From: Podocnemis expansa
Lineage: Eukaryota > Chordata > Testudines > Podocnemididae
Length of the DNA stretch: 64,000 nt
Direction of reading: 5' to 3'
Assembly (NCBI GenBank): GCA_007922195.1
Contig: ML681989.1
Location: forward strand, 43,402,187 to 43,466,186
Shown: positions 19,724 to 31,719 of the stretch, in pieces
How positions within the stretch are numbered: the stretch's first letter is position 1
Layout: each line of letters opens with the position of its first letter
Notes under the pieces: generated by a model
What the model was told of the DNA's origin: nothing
Seen by the model: the letters and a program-made list of their open reading frames with translations, nothing else
Database searches by the model: none
Translations under genes and position numbers: made by a program

Positions 19724-22700
19724 CTAAATTATTCCAGCTAGAGTTTTATCCAACTGGGCCTTAAACATCTCCAAAGACAGAGATTCCACCACCTCACTAG
19801 GTAGTCCATTCCAATGCTTTACCACCCTCCTAGTAAGAAAGTTTTCCCTAATATCCAGCCTCGACCTCCCAGCTGCAACTTGAAACCATTGCTCCCTGTT
19901 CTATTCTCTGTTACTACTGAGAACAGCCGAGCTCCATCCTCCTTGGAGCATCCCTTCAGGTAGTTGAAGGTTACTATAAAATCCCCCCTCAGTCTTCTCT
20001 TCTGCAGGCTAAATAAGCCTAGTTCCTTCAGTCTTTCTTCATAGGGCTTGTCCTCCAGCCCCTTGATCATTTTTGTTGCCATCCGCTGGACTCTTTCTAA
20101 TTTGTCCACATCCTTTTTGTAGTGGAGAGCCCAAAACTGGACACAGAATTCCAGATGCAGCCTCACCAGTGCCGAATAGAGAGGAATGATCACATCCCTC
20201 AATCTGCTGGCAATGCTTCTTCTGATGCACCCCAGTATGCCATTGGCCTTTTTGGCAGCAAGAGTACACAGCTGACTCATATCCAGCTTCCCATCCACCA
20301 GGACCCCCAGGTCCCTTTCTACGGTGCTGCTACTTAGCTGATCACTCCCCAGCTTGTAGCAGTGCATGGGGTTTTTCCATCCCAAGTGCAGGACTTTGCA
20401 CTTGTCCTTGTTGAACCTCATGAGATTTCTATTGGCCCACTGCTCCTATTTGTCAAAGTCTTCCTGAATCTTCTCCCTGCCCTCCAGCGTGTCTACCATT
20501 CCCCCCAACTTGGTGTCATCCGCAAACTTACTGAGTGTGCAATCAATCCCATCATCCAGATCATTAACAAAAATATTGAACAGAACCGGCCCCAGGACCG
20601 ACCCCTGGGGCACACCACTCGTTACTGGTTGCCAACTAGACACAGAGCCATTGATTCCTACACACTGAAATTGTTGATCTAGCCAGTTCTCTATCCACCT
20701 TACAGTCCACACATCCAACTCGTACTTTCTTAACTTGCTGACGAGAATGCTGTGGGAAACCATATCAAAAGCCTTGCTAAAGTTGAGGTATATCACATAA
20801 ACAGCTCTTCCCACATCCACAAATCCAGTCATCTCATCATAGAAGGTGATGAGGTTGGTCAGGCACAATTTACCTTTGTGAATCCATACTGACTGTTCCT
20901 GATCAATCTATTTTCCTCCAAGTGTTCCAGGATGGATTCTTTGAGAATCCATTCCATGATTTTTCCAGGGACTGAGGTGAGGCTGACAGGTCTGTAATTC
21001 CCTGGATCCTCCTTTTTGCCTTTCTTGAAGATAGGCACTATATTTGCTTTTTTCCAGTCCTCCAGCACCTCCCCCATTCGCCATGAGTTTTCAAAGATAA
21101 TGGCCCGCAGTACTGCTACCTCACTGGCCAACTCCCTCAGCACCCTCAGATGCAGGTCGTCTGGCCCCATGGACTTGTGCACATCCAGCTTCCTTAAGCA
21201 GTCCCTAACCTGACCTTCTGTCACCAAGGGCCTCTCTTCTTCTCTCCAGTATGCCATGCCCAGTGTAGTTAGCTAGGAGCTGGCCCTCCCTGAGAAAACT
21301 GAGGTGTAAAAAAAAGTATTGAGCACTTCAGCCTTTTCGTCATCCTTCATCATGAGGATACCTGCGTTATTCAGTAAGGGACCTACACCAGCCCTGATCC
21401 TCTTCTTGTTATTGACATACTTCTAGAACCCCTTCCTGTTATCCTTCACATCCCTTGCTAGCCGCAACTCCATTTGTCCTTTGGCCTTTCTGATTTTGTC
21501 CCTGCAGTCCCTAGCAATATCTTTATATGCCTCCTTAGTCATCTGTCCAAGCTTCCACTTCCTGTAAGCTTCTTTTTTATGCTTTAGCTCAGTGCAGAGT
21601 TCTCTGTTAAGCCACAGTGGGCACCTTCCACATTTGCTGTTCTTCCTGCTCATCAGAATGGTATCTTCCTGCGTCCTTAGCAGGGTTTCTTTAAAATGCA
21701 GCCAGCTCTCTTGGACACCTTTCCCCTTCAGATCAGCCTCCCAAGGGATCCTGCCCATAAGTTCCCTAACAGAGCCAAAATCTGCTTTTCTGAAGTCCAG
21801 GGTCTGCCTTTTGCTTCCTTCCTTTTTTCCATTAATCAGCATCTTGAACTCTATCATCTCATGGTCACTGCTGCCCAGGTTGCCATTAACTTCTGTTTCC
21901 CCAATCAATTCTTCTCTGTTTGTGAGCAGCAGGTCAAGAGTTGCAAGGCCCCTAGTTGGTTCCTCCAGCATTTGTACCAGGAAGTTGTCCTTAACACTCT
22001 CCAAAAGCTTCCTGGATTGCCTGTGCACTGCTGTATTGGCCTCCCAGCAGATATCAGGGTAATTGAAGTCCCCCATGAGAACCAGGGCCTGTGATCTGGA
22101 AACTTCTGCCAGTTGTCCATAGAATGCCTCATCCACCTCCTCCTTCTGGTCTAGAGGTCTATAGCAGACACCCACCACAACGTCCACCTTGTTGCTCTCT
22201 CCTCTAAGCTTAACCCACAGATTTTCAACTGGCTCGGTTCCACTCCCATAATGGAGCTCTGAGCAGTCATAGAGCTCTTTTACATATAGTGCTACTCCTC
22301 CCCCTCTTCTTCCCTGCCTGTCCTTCCTGAACAACTTATACCCATCCATGTCAGAGCTCCAGTCATGCATGTCTCTGTTATTCCAATTATATCATAGTTC
22401 CTTGTCTGCACCAGTACTACCAATTCTTCCTGCTTGTTTCCCAGGCTCCTTGCATTCGTGTACAGGCACCTAAAATACCAGGCTGATTGCCCTACTTTCC
22501 CAAGTCGATTTTCAGTTCTATTACATCTACATCCTTGTATTTTCTCCTGGGATTGTCCTCCCACACCTGCCTCAGGTATTAAAGCTTCATTAAAACATGT
22601 AACATAATTATTTGATTCCCTCCCCATATTCCAACTACCTTCTCTTTTATCCCTGGTGTTACAGTCCCCATTCCCCCCAACTTCCATCCCTTCCCCCAGG

Positions 22701-22750
22701 TCTGCCACATTGTCACTTACCAGTGGGCTTTGGTCTCCTTCCCCCTTCAA
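19724..22750 (-). pseudogene. CR1 ORF2 (AP endonuclease and reverse transcriptase), broken
   Basis: The protein would nick the target and copy the RNA in place. The start codon is TTG (22750) where the sister copy has ATG. Endonuclease motifs YTNARSL, ITET, YRPLDQ, GDFN and SSDHE are visible across two frames, with a frameshift near 22330-22370. RT segments are 21257-20859 (VSLTSVPGKIME), 20868-20446 ([28 protein letters not shown]) and 20421-19819. The normal C-terminus, with LEMFKAQLDKTLAG, ends at 19724 in yet another frame. At least four frame breaks make this a dead copy. Confidence 0.92.
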
Positions 22751-22752
22751 AC

Positions 22753-23895
22753 CTAGTTTAAAGCCCTCCTCACTAGGTCAGCCAGTTGATGTCCGAATAT
22801 GCTCTTCCCCTTCCTCGACAGATGGAGTCCATCTCTGCCTAGCAGTCCTTCCTCCTGAAACAGCATTCCATGGTCAAGGAAGCCAAAGCCCTCCTGATGA
22901 CACCATCTTTGCAGCCAGACGTTCACCTCCAGGATGCATCTGTCTCTACGCAGGCCCCTACCCTTGACCAGAAGAATCAAGGACAACACCACCTATGCTC
23001 CGAACTCCTTCACCCGTGCTCTCAGAGCCCTGTAGTCACCTTTGATCTGCCGAGGATCACCTCTTGCGGTATCATTGGTTCCCACATGGATGAGAAGCAT
23101 GGGGTAGTAGTCAGAGGGGCGGACGATTCTCGACAATCCCTCTGTAGTGTCTCGGATGCGGGCGTCTGGCAGGCAGCATACCTCCCATGAGGCCTTGTCA
23201 GGGCAACAGATGGGTGCCTCCATCCCCCTCAGAAGTGAGTCCCCAACCACCACAACCTTACATTTCCTTCTAGCTGTGGTGGCTGTGATCCTCCCAGCCT
23301 TGGGGGTGCACGGCATCTCCTGTTCCACCTCATCCATTGTCTCTAGCACTCTGTAATGGTTCTTCACCACAATGGAGGGAGGGATGTGAGCACAAGTGGA
23401 GCACTGTCTGCTGCCAGAGATAACCAGCTGCCAGTGTCCTCCCTTTGCCATAGGCATCCCATCCTTCTCCAGTGGTGCAGCAGTAGTCTTCGGCACCTGG
23501 AGAGTGTCCTCCTTTTTGCATCTCTCCTCATGGATGCTATTGAGGAACTTCTCTAGGGTGTGAATACACCTTAGCCTAGACACCTCCTCCTGTAACTCTT
23601 CCACCTGCTTCCTGAGAGATTCCACCAGAAGACACCTGTCACATTGATTCATCTCCCCAGCCTGATCGTTGGAGACAGGGAACTGCAGCCTGCAGTCCCT
23701 GCAAGTCCACACCAGGATCTGGGTAGAGATATCCATGCTCAGGATGTCTGTCTGGCTACAGGCACAGGTGGAGGAGACAGATGGGGCGCTGGCACAAGCA
23801 GTGCGGCTCCTCTTCACCATTATGGCCTCACCAAACTCCTTCCCAAATTCCCTCACAAACTCCCCTGTTAGCAGTCCTTCTGGTCGCTCAGCCAC
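22753..23895 (-). pseudogene. CR1 ORF1 (zinc-finger, coiled-coil, SGNH esterase), one frameshift
   Basis: CR1 ORF1 proteins bind RNA and carry an SGNH-type esterase domain. Here the first 300 codons read from MAERPEGLL through two CxxC pairs (near residues 60 and 80) and a Leu-rich coiled coil. The esterase block follows with GDSLLRG and HVGTND. The frame is lost near 22993. The remaining 79 codons continue in another frame and contain the last esterase block DGLHLS before the stop at 22753. All three catalytic blocks are therefore present, but not in one frame. Compared with the copy at 38719 it has about 50 extra N-terminal residues, probably because the other copy is truncated. ORF2 begins 2 bases downstream. 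Confidence 0.9.
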
Positions 23896-24653
23896 TGGCT
23901 TTTAAGGCCTTCTCCGCCTAGGTCAGCTCTTGCCCTTTGTTAAACGCAGAGAGGAAGAGTGACCACAAGGCTGATGGAAGCTGGTAATCAAAGGTGAGCA
24001 GGGAACAATGATCCAAACAGCCCTCAATCACACAAACACACACTCACAGTCCCAATTCCCACAGTAGCTAACAACTAACAGAAATCACCTGTAGGGAAAG
24101 ACACAAACATACAGTTAGTAATTCACTCACCCAAGCTTCGCTCTTTCCCTTGCTTCTTCAGCTAGGGGATTGCCTTCGCCGGCTCCTCAGGACTTCACCA
24201 ACTCCTTCCCTGTCAAACTCCCCTGTTAGCAGTCCTCCTGTTCTCAAGCTCATATGCAATTGCTTCTCCACCATGACTCCTCAATCCTTTTCAAAGTCAC
24301 TGCTTTCCAGCGTGCAGTCCTCCTTCCTTTAGGTATGGTCTACATTTCTTGTTCCTAGACATATGACTTTGTATTTGTCTGTGTTATAATGCATTTCATT
24401 TGAATGAGCCTGATTTACCAGAAAAATCCACAATGCTCGGTTATGACTGTCCTCCTGGCCTTATCAGTATTTACCACTCTGTCCGTCTTTGTATCATTTG
24501 CAAATTTCATCAGCAGTGATTTTATACTTACTTCCAGATCACTGATGAAAATATAGAAGTGTCAGGCCTCATACCAATCCCTGTAGAATTCCATGAGAAA
24601 CAGCCCTAATCAGTGATGACTTCCCATTGACAGCCAGTTTTTTAGAACTTTAA

Positions 24654-25065
24654 GGCTATGTCTACACACACATTGTTATTTCAAAATAAGTATTTCGAAA
24701 TGAGTTATTTCAAAATAAACTCCTTATTTTGAAATAAGTTAATTCAAATTAAGGGATAGCCTGCTATCGAAACGGCTGTTATTTTGAAATAAAGCCGTTT
24801 GGACATGTTCTTTCGAAACAGTTGTTTCGAAACAATGGTGTTGTTTCAAAACACCATGTCCAAATGGCCTTATTTTGAAATAACCATTTCAAAATAACAG
24901 CTGTTTCAAAATGAATGAGGTTTAAGCTGTTTCGAAACAACAGTTCTTATTTCGAAATGATGGATACTGTCATTTTGAAATAAGAAAATGTTGTGTGGAC
25001 CTAATCTCTTTTATTTCGAAATAACTAGTGTTATTTCAAAATAAAAGAGATGTGTAGACATACCC
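24654..25065. mobile_element. MITE, TTTCGAAA-palindrome family, TAA duplication
   Basis: Ends GGCTATGTCTACAC and GTGTAGACATACCC. TAA flanks it (24651-24653, 25066-25068). The interior is nearly all TTATTTCGAAATAA-type palindromes with no GC-rich core. It sits in the antisense RT of the old LINE. Confidence 0.9.
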
Positions 25066-25230
25066 TAAGAAGTTCCTAATCTACTAAATGTTGATTTTAT
25101 TAGCGATAATTTTTAGTCAGAATATTCTGCAGTATAAGTCAAATGCCTTGTAAAAATCTATACTACATTTGGAAAATTATGTGAACCATTCTAATTTCAT
25201 CAAAAATTAATCAGGTTTATTTGACAAGAA

Positions 25231-25631
25231 TGGTGCAACTAGGAAATGGAAACCAAAGGCAAATCCTAAATCTGTACAACTAGAGCTATACTGTGGCAAT
25301 CCAGCATCTGGGTGGCTAACGTGTAGAAAAAGGGGTAATTTCTATCTGCTCCCTGAAGAGCATACTAGATGTATATACATGTGCTGGTGGAAGCCTAAAG
25401 TGGTCAGTCTGCAACTGGTAAATAATCTGTTTTCTTCCCAGCTCTACATACAATACATTTTCAGTTTTCCTATCCTGGGAGAATATTTGACCTTCTATAT
25501 GTGTTTCCCATCTCCAATTCAGAGTAAAAGTCAAAATCTAAAAAAAATTTGTGAACCAAAAGAAATCTTCATTTGGGGGAACTGACGCAATTCATTTTGA
25601 TAATTCAAAACTTACCAACTCTATCCATGGC
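25231..25631. other. Unassigned sequence
   Basis: No gene or repeat recognised between the old LINE and the next hAT. Confidence 0.4.
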
Positions 25632-25828
25632 CAGGGCCAGCCTGAACATATCTGCAAACTAGGCAGTTGCCTAAGGCTGCTGGGCTTTAAGGGGTGCCAG
25701 ATTAGATGGAAGTGAATTTTTTCTTCTATTTAAAAAAATAATTGTTACCATTTTTCTATTGAATGTGAGGGAGAGGGGTGCCAAAGTCATAGTTCATCTG
25801 GGGCACCAAAAACTGTGGGCTGGTCCTG
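25632..25828. mobile_element. Non-autonomous hAT
   Basis: TIRs CAGGGCCAGCCTGA and GTGGGCTGGTCCTG. Flanks TCCATGGC (25624-25631) and TCCATAGC (25829-25836) match 7/8. The interior has GTTGCCTAAGG and GGGGCACCAAAAA, as in other hATs of this type. Confidence 0.88.
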
Positions 25829-25836
25829 TCCATAGC

Positions 25837-27780
25837 TAGTCTTGGCCTCAATTCTATCTTTTCCAGTGAGTTCTAGGGGCTAATTATGTAGTGCATGTAG
25901 CAAGGGAATTCTTTTAATTGTTTTAAATTTGATATCTTTACTTTTCACTAACTGTCCTAATGTCCCCTTATTTTTGTATTATGACACGGTGTAAACAGAG
26001 TGTTTGACTGACCTTTCCTATATCTTTCAATATTCTGTCCACCTATATCCTCTCTCATTCTTCTTGTTTTTAGCCCCTATTCATATGGAAGTCTTTCTAT
26101 GCCTCATATTATTTAATTGCTTAAATCGGTCACTTTTTAGTTACATTACCTCTTCTCCTGATACCGGCTCTGGATGTGCCAGAGTTAGTCATGCTCGTTT
26201 TCTCAAACACTTTCCTCTGCCTCTCTGTGGCACCATCCTGATCATATTTTTTTACAGTATTCTTAACATAATTCCTCACACTGTGTAAGCTCTGAAGCCC
26301 CCCCCCCTTTGTGACAGTCTCCTCAAGAATCTCAGAACTGTAAGCTATTGTGTTCTCTGCCTCAGTGAGGGAAAGCTTTCTGGAATTTAAACTGTGTGTC
26401 AGCTCCCTGCCACCCAGTTCATCCACTTCATCAGTGAGTCCTATAAGTCTTAACCTTGCCTTCCAGGTAACAGTCAGTGAACTGAGTTCCCCAAAGACAT
26501 CTTTCTGCAGGGTCCAGTTGCTTCCACAAGGCAAGAAATTATTAAATTCACTGCCTCCAAAGATGCACATTCCAGTCTGTTGCTTTAACTGAGGACTAAC
26601 ACTTTCATTCAATAACAGCAAGGACTATAAATAGTACAATACCTGCTTAATCTTTCCGACTCAAATCCCCTGTATACTTTCTTCAAAATTTGGAGATGTA
26701 CCATGCATTTCCTGCACTGAATTTAACTTGGAGTGTCATACTGACATTGCATTGCAATGTTTGCTCCATGTTATTGTATCACTTTGAGATATCATCACCC
26801 CATGTAGTAGCAGGTCAATGCAATAACAGATTATCATAGATCTGCAGTTCCATTTGAAGTGGTATCTCCTCTCTTTCCTCTTCTTTCCATTGTCCCCAGC
26901 AGCTATAATGGACCAGGAGTAACTGAAAGGCCCTGGCAACTTTAATGTATTAGCTTAGTGTGCCGCACTTTAATATATGTTAATACAACATGAGGAGTAG
27001 CAGGAGTCCTACCATCAGACTTAGAAAAAATAAAATTAATGAACTAGTAATCTTCATTTTGTGAAACTATCTGAAGCTGACTCTTTCACAGTTTAGCTGC
27101 ATATTTAATATCTCTATCCAGATCCATGTAGAAGCAGTTGTTTGTTCATGATAATTTGGCATATGACGCATGATAACTTTGAATGCTTGATGTTGGCAGC
27201 AAAGAAATTTGCAACAGTGAAACTAACTTGATGCAGCTACACCTGTGCAAACTCCTATTATAGGTACATAAAGCAAGGTTTGTACTGGTGCTATTTCATC
27301 CAGTAAACTACTTCCTTGAGGAGTTTGCCACTGGTGTCACTATATTGACGTACTCACATAAGTGCATATTTCTTTAATATAGACAGTGCTCTAGACAGAC
27401 TAGTATGCGTCTTTCTCTCTGCATACTCAAATGTTCTCTTTTCCCCCCACGCAATAGTTGGTGTGCAGCTACTTTAACTGAGAAGTACTCATGAACACAC
27501 ACACAGTTATTGTATTATGCACCTACCAGAGGTTTGACAAAGGTGAAAGCATCAGTTTTATGGTTCTACAGAACAATTCAGTAAAGCATTGCATGTCTAT
27601 AATGATGCTTTCATTCCTGTGTGAAAGGGTCAGTCCATTCATTATCACATTTTTGTTAGAAGTTCTTGTATAAGTCATCCATCTTCTTGAAGAACATTTA
27701 TATGATGTGTCTAACATAAATGTTCATCTGAGTCAGCCTTTCTCTGCACTAGAAAAGACATACATTGTACACATACTGAG
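25837..27780. other. Unassigned AT-rich sequence with one 163-codon ORF
   Basis: No recognised repeat. The minus-strand frame 26621-26130 is open for 163 codons, but I cannot assign it to a family and see no conserved motif, so I do not list it as a gene. Confidence 0.4.
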
Positions 27781-28050
27781 GCCTAAGCGACACTTAGAAG
27801 TTTTGCAGCTTTATATCTATGTGAGTTAGGAGTGTGGAAAAAAAAATCACATTCCAACCCAGCATAGCTATAACAGTAAAATTTCCAGTGAGGAAATAGT
27901 TTGTATCAACAAAAGCTTTCTTTTGCTGCTATAGCTTATACTACACACTATTTTGCCAAACAAAATAAACTATACCAATATAACTGCATTTGCACTTTAT
28001 TTTTTTACCAGCAGTTATGTTGATTAGAGATGTGATTTTAATTTCTCACC
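27781..28050. mobile_element. MITE relative of the split copy at 6.1/10.7 kb
   Basis: It shares CTGCTATAGCTTATAC and AATAAACTATACCAATATAA with the two halves at 6105-6265 and 10665-10782. Termini are decayed, so the ends are approximate. Confidence 0.55.
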
Positions 28051-28835
28051 CCTTTACCACATCCTCTGAACTGATATAACTATGGTAGCATGTGCAGACC
28101 TGGTGCATGCATACATTTGTGTGTAATGCATGTGTAGAAAAGAAGAAAAGAAAACAAATATATTGAAACCTTTCATAAATGAAATGGCATGAACTCCTAA
28201 GTTGTTTTACTAATATACCCATATTTATTAATGGGCAAAATAAAAACTTAATAGAGCCCAACTTTGCTGTTGTTCCACATGCGTATAAGTGAACTGCTAG
28301 GATTGATTTGTCTTGGTTCACTTTGTTATAGTTCAGGGCCACTGGGTCTGTACTCCCCTTTTGTGGTACAGCCAGGTCACCCACACTCAAGCTTCCAGCT
28401 CCCCTAATAGTGACCTCTTTTAGGTGTGGACATGCATCTCACTCCTATTGACCAGAGTATCTCTAGACTGTGATACTCCAAGCAAAAGAGGAGCTGCCTA
28501 AGCAAGCATCTCTTGCCTTGTCTACAGAGGCTAATAACAGAGTGATTGCCCACAGTTACAAATTATCACAGCGTTTCCTGTTCAAGCCTATTTTATTCTT
28601 AAAGTAAAAGCACTACAGAGAAAACTTTAAAAACAATAAACCTAAACATATGCCAATAAGCTTATCTGAGATCGCCCCAACAGTTCTTCAAAACCCCATG
28701 CAAAGGATTGCCTTATGACTTTAAGTTCTTAACAGCTTTAGCTCAGAACCAGGACCTTCATGAAAGGCTTAGTCCACCCTTTATATAGTTTAGGAGGTTT
28801 TTATTTGCAATTTCCTAGAGCAGGTAGTTAGCAAG
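28051..28835. other. Unassigned sequence
   Basis: This could be a decayed interspersed repeat, but no diagnostic motif lets me name it. Confidence 0.35.
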
Positions 28836-29226
28836 TCGGTAAGACATCAAGACTTCACAGAGAAACAGCAGAATTGGAAGTGATAGGCAGATTCAGTTGT
28901 GTGAAAGCAGAATTAAATTGTGACTATGGTTTCTTTTCCCATTACAACAGGTGATTTGACCTCACCTTCCTCTATGTGCTGTTTCCCAGTGTTTGAATCT
29001 TAACGATTGCTTTGATTTGCTGTTACAGTATCATCTGATCCCATGACTTACACTTCCCTGCACTTATTTTTCTCCCATTCTGTAAATTTCCCCATCTTCA
29101 AAGTGTCTGATAAAGTGGGATTTTCTCCCATGAAAGTTCACGCAATAAATAAATTTGTTAGTCTTTAAGTGCCACAGGGCTCCGTGCTTGTTTTGCTGAA
29201 CTAGGCTAACATGGCTGTCCCTTTAG
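28836..29226 (+). mobile_element. PLE 3' fragment, 5'-truncated, single orientation
   Basis: It starts around AAGACATCAAGACTTCAC, which matches the region just downstream of the GIY-YIG ORF in the PLE at 60.3 kb (antisense there, about 60595). It then follows that element through the TTTCTTTTCCCATTACAA stretch into CTGATAA-hairpin-GAAA, GTTAGTCTTTAAGTGCC and AACATGGCTGTCCCTTTAG. It is the copy that links the short GTTAGTCT repeat to PLE coding DNA. Confidence 0.85.
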
Positions 29227-30841
29227 AACTTCACAGACAATTTGGTTGTCTCCCCAGAGCACAGCTTCAAATGAATGACATTCAGGTAGGTTGTTTTCAT
29301 ACCCTTCACCCTACCCCCACAAGTATGTCCTATGAAATCCAGCTTGCATGTATAGTTGTAATCAGTCTATTGACCGTCTTTAAATTTATATTAGTCAAGA
29401 TCCTAGATAAATAATGTACAATCTTACTATAATATGTAAACAATTGCCTTTTTAATGCAATGGGCTCCAACAGTATTAAACCTAATTCAATAAAGGTTTG
29501 ACTTAATTCAATAAAGTTTACCTTAATTCCATAGCGTTTGTTCAAGATATTGCAGGATATTGTGAGCAACACACTTGACAGAACATTCTTGAATCATCAC
29601 TATAAATATGAATACAGTACTCAAAACAGTGGTATAAATCTCCCTTAAAAAAAGAAACAGAACAAGAATTGTGATAGTTCAGATTCAGCTAATCAATATG
29701 GGTGGTCTGAAGCTACTGAAGTCATCCTAATTAGACAGAAAGATCCTGATGTTCCCCTTCCCAATCTGGACTGGAATATAGTTGTGTCATCCCGATTCCT
29801 TACTCCTGGAACCTGTCCTGCACTTGCTCTGCTGTGTGAACCCCCATTCCTGGTTCACCCCACGGATAGCCTCCTGCAAACAAGCTACCCTCAACTCAGT
29901 GAGTAAGTGCTTCTAGCCAGCCACTCATCAGATTATGCGATAGAATATTCCAGCAAACACCACCAGTCCCAGATGCAACCCTAGAAACTACTACCTTGCA
30001 ATGCTTAGTTCTGCCCACTGAATCCTGCAATCTCATAATCAGTTTGTCAGTTGATCAAATAAATTGATATGTACTGTCCTGGTCACTCTAAATGACGTCT
30101 TGAACACATAACCACTTTCATTGTTTTAGATGAAACAAATACATTAAGTACAGAAAGATTTTAAGTGATTATAAGTCAGAGAAAAGCTGGTCAGATTCGA
30201 TCAAAGGTCAATAAAAGGCAAATCATTTTTTAAACTAAGATTAACACTTTCAGCAACCTTACAGTCTTAGATGATTTTCTCACCTCTGGCTGGTTGGTCC
30301 ACCTCCATCCAGGCCCCTCCCTCTGTGGTCAATGCTTCAATTGCTTAATATTGTTTATAGACGGGATGGAAAAGTGAGAGAGAGAGAGAGAGAGAGCGCA
30401 AAAGATCTGTCCTTTTTAATGTTTTCCTTAACCTCCCTCTGGTGTCTCGCCCCACTCTTTCAGGGTCAGGTGACAGATAATGTATTGTATGATTTCCTCC
30501 ACTTGTCAGTGAATAGTCCCTTGTCGATGCTTAGGCAAGTTCATTGTTCTTGGAAAAGTGATTTGTTTTGTGCATGCTGTAGTGAGGCAGAAAGTGCTTT
30601 TTTGCTATTGAAGATTTCTGCCTGAGTCTGTCAAGCAGTGAGATGCATTTTTGGGAATGTTACCTGCAGTGTGTCACAAAGGCTAACTGTGTTCTTCCAT
30701 GAACACCAGTAAAGTAACTTATATTTAGAAATTTGTAAGCTTCCATAAGAGAATGCCATATTATAAATAATCTTTATCATTTAAAAAAAAGCAGATGTAC
30801 TACATCTTTTAATGTTTATTTTCTTCTGTCTTGTGGCAAGT
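29227..30841. other. Unassigned sequence with a (GA)n run
   Basis: AT-rich, with CTTAATTCAATAAAG-type short repeats at about 29483-29530 and a GA dinucleotide run at 30374-30396. No gene recognised. Confidence 0.4.
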
Positions 30842-30925
30842 TCCAGAGGGGTAGCCATGTTTCAGCAAAACAGACAAGGAGGTTGTTAGTCTTTAAAAGG
30901 CCACAGGATGCCTTGATTCTTTTGT
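30842..30925. mobile_element. Internally deleted PLE-tail fold-back
   Basis: Minus-strand end CCAGAGGGGTAGCCATG is followed by a few bases of arm. The plus arm GTTAGTCTTTAAAAGGCCAC comes next and ends GCCTTGATTC. The hairpin core is lost. Confidence 0.65.
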
Positions 30926-31376
30926 CTTGTTTTCTTTAATATACTGAGCTAAAAAAGAAACTTTTTCTATTCTACTGCAATGCATAATTTTCTGCTAGAA
31001 TGAAGAACTGTACTGATACCACCTTTACATTAGATTAGCGTTAAGAGATTCATTGGTTCCACTATAATGGTAATACGAATAAGCATAGTTACCAGGTGTT
31101 GAGGTAAGTAGGAGTGATCACGCTTTCCTGCATCCTTTACCATAGTATGTGAGTTCCTGCTGCAGAACAATTGCATCAGAGAGGGAGGATAAAAGAGTTA
31201 CCTATGAGAAGGTAGATTATGAGAGGAGTGTGGCTGAGGGAGGGTTAGAAGATATGTGAAGTTGAGAAACAGGAAGAAAATGACTAGATTTAAGATCAGA
31301 GCAAGAATATGGAAGGAACAAGTAAAGTAAAAAAATATATATATTTAAAAAAGTATTTTAGAGAAGAAAACCTTTA
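30926..31376. other. Unassigned purine-rich sequence
   Basis: Nothing recognised. The stretch is rich in GAGAAG and AGGAAG runs. Confidence 0.35.
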
Positions 31377-31719
31377 AGCAACACACTAGAAGGGAGCAAA
31401 CAAGTACTTCACCTTGGTCAGCACTCTTGTATGAGGAAATTTAATCACTGTGCATTCATTTGTTTGTGAAAGCTCAGCTGGCCACTTTGCTATGTATATT
31501 GGCAAGGTCACATGCACCATGGCTAGCCAACCTTTCGCAAACACATGAATTCAAGGTGATTAAATTTCCTCGTAAAAGAACGGTCATCATTCTGAATTTG
31601 TAGTTTTTCCCCTGGCCAGCTGAGCTTTCACAAACAAATGAATGCACAGTGATTAAATTTCCTCACACAGTAGTGCTGACCAAGGTGAAGTACTTGTTTT
31701 CTTCCTTGTAGCGTGTTGC
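31377..31719. repeat. Long imperfect hairpin, ~108-bp arms
   Basis: The left arm (31377-31484) includes AAGTACTTCACCTTGGTCAG and CATTCATTTGTTTGTGAAAG. It is the reverse complement of the right arm (31612-31719), which includes CTTTCACAAACAAATGAATG and CTGACCAAGGTGAAGTACTT. A ~127-bp loop separates them and holds a third copy of GATTAAATTTCCTC (31558-31571). A MITE-like palindromic element is likely, but I see no clear target duplication and no named family. Confidence 0.85.

Larger units (their letters stand above)
19641..24252 (-). mobile_element. CR1 LINE, nearly full length, inactivated
   Basis: On the minus strand the order is a 5' UTR (about 24252-23896), ORF1 (23895-22753), ORF2 (22750-19724), the 3' UTR with GGGGGTTGGACTAGATGACC, and terminal ATTCTATGATTC near 19641. 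The bases CAAG occur at both junctions with the older LINE (CACCAAG before, TCTCAAG after), so the target duplication is short, as usual for CR1. Both ORFs contain frameshifts. It is one of two long copies in the window. Confidence 0.93.
18395..25230 (-). mobile_element. Old CR1/L3-type LINE, antisense, split by three insertions
   Basis: Visible pieces are 18395-18896, 19419-19640, 24253-24650 and 25069-25230. The first contains the antisense LINE 3' phrases AGATCATCTAGTCTGACAA and GTTTGTTCCAATGG. The later pieces match antisense RT of the same LINE class, for example GACTTTGTATTTGTCTG and AAATGCCTTGTAAAA. Removing MITE 18900-19415, CR1 19641-24252 and MITE 24654-25065 gives a continuous if decayed LINE. 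No usable ORF remains. Confidence 0.7.

Noticed and set aside
21592..22094. Plus-strand ORFs of 132-156 codons
   Set aside because: They are antisense shadows of CR1 ORF2; the same shadow occurs at 37602-38072.
25837..27780. Host gene exons
   Set aside because: I looked for splice-bounded conserved frames and found none I could recognise; the one ORF is listed as a low-interest observation.
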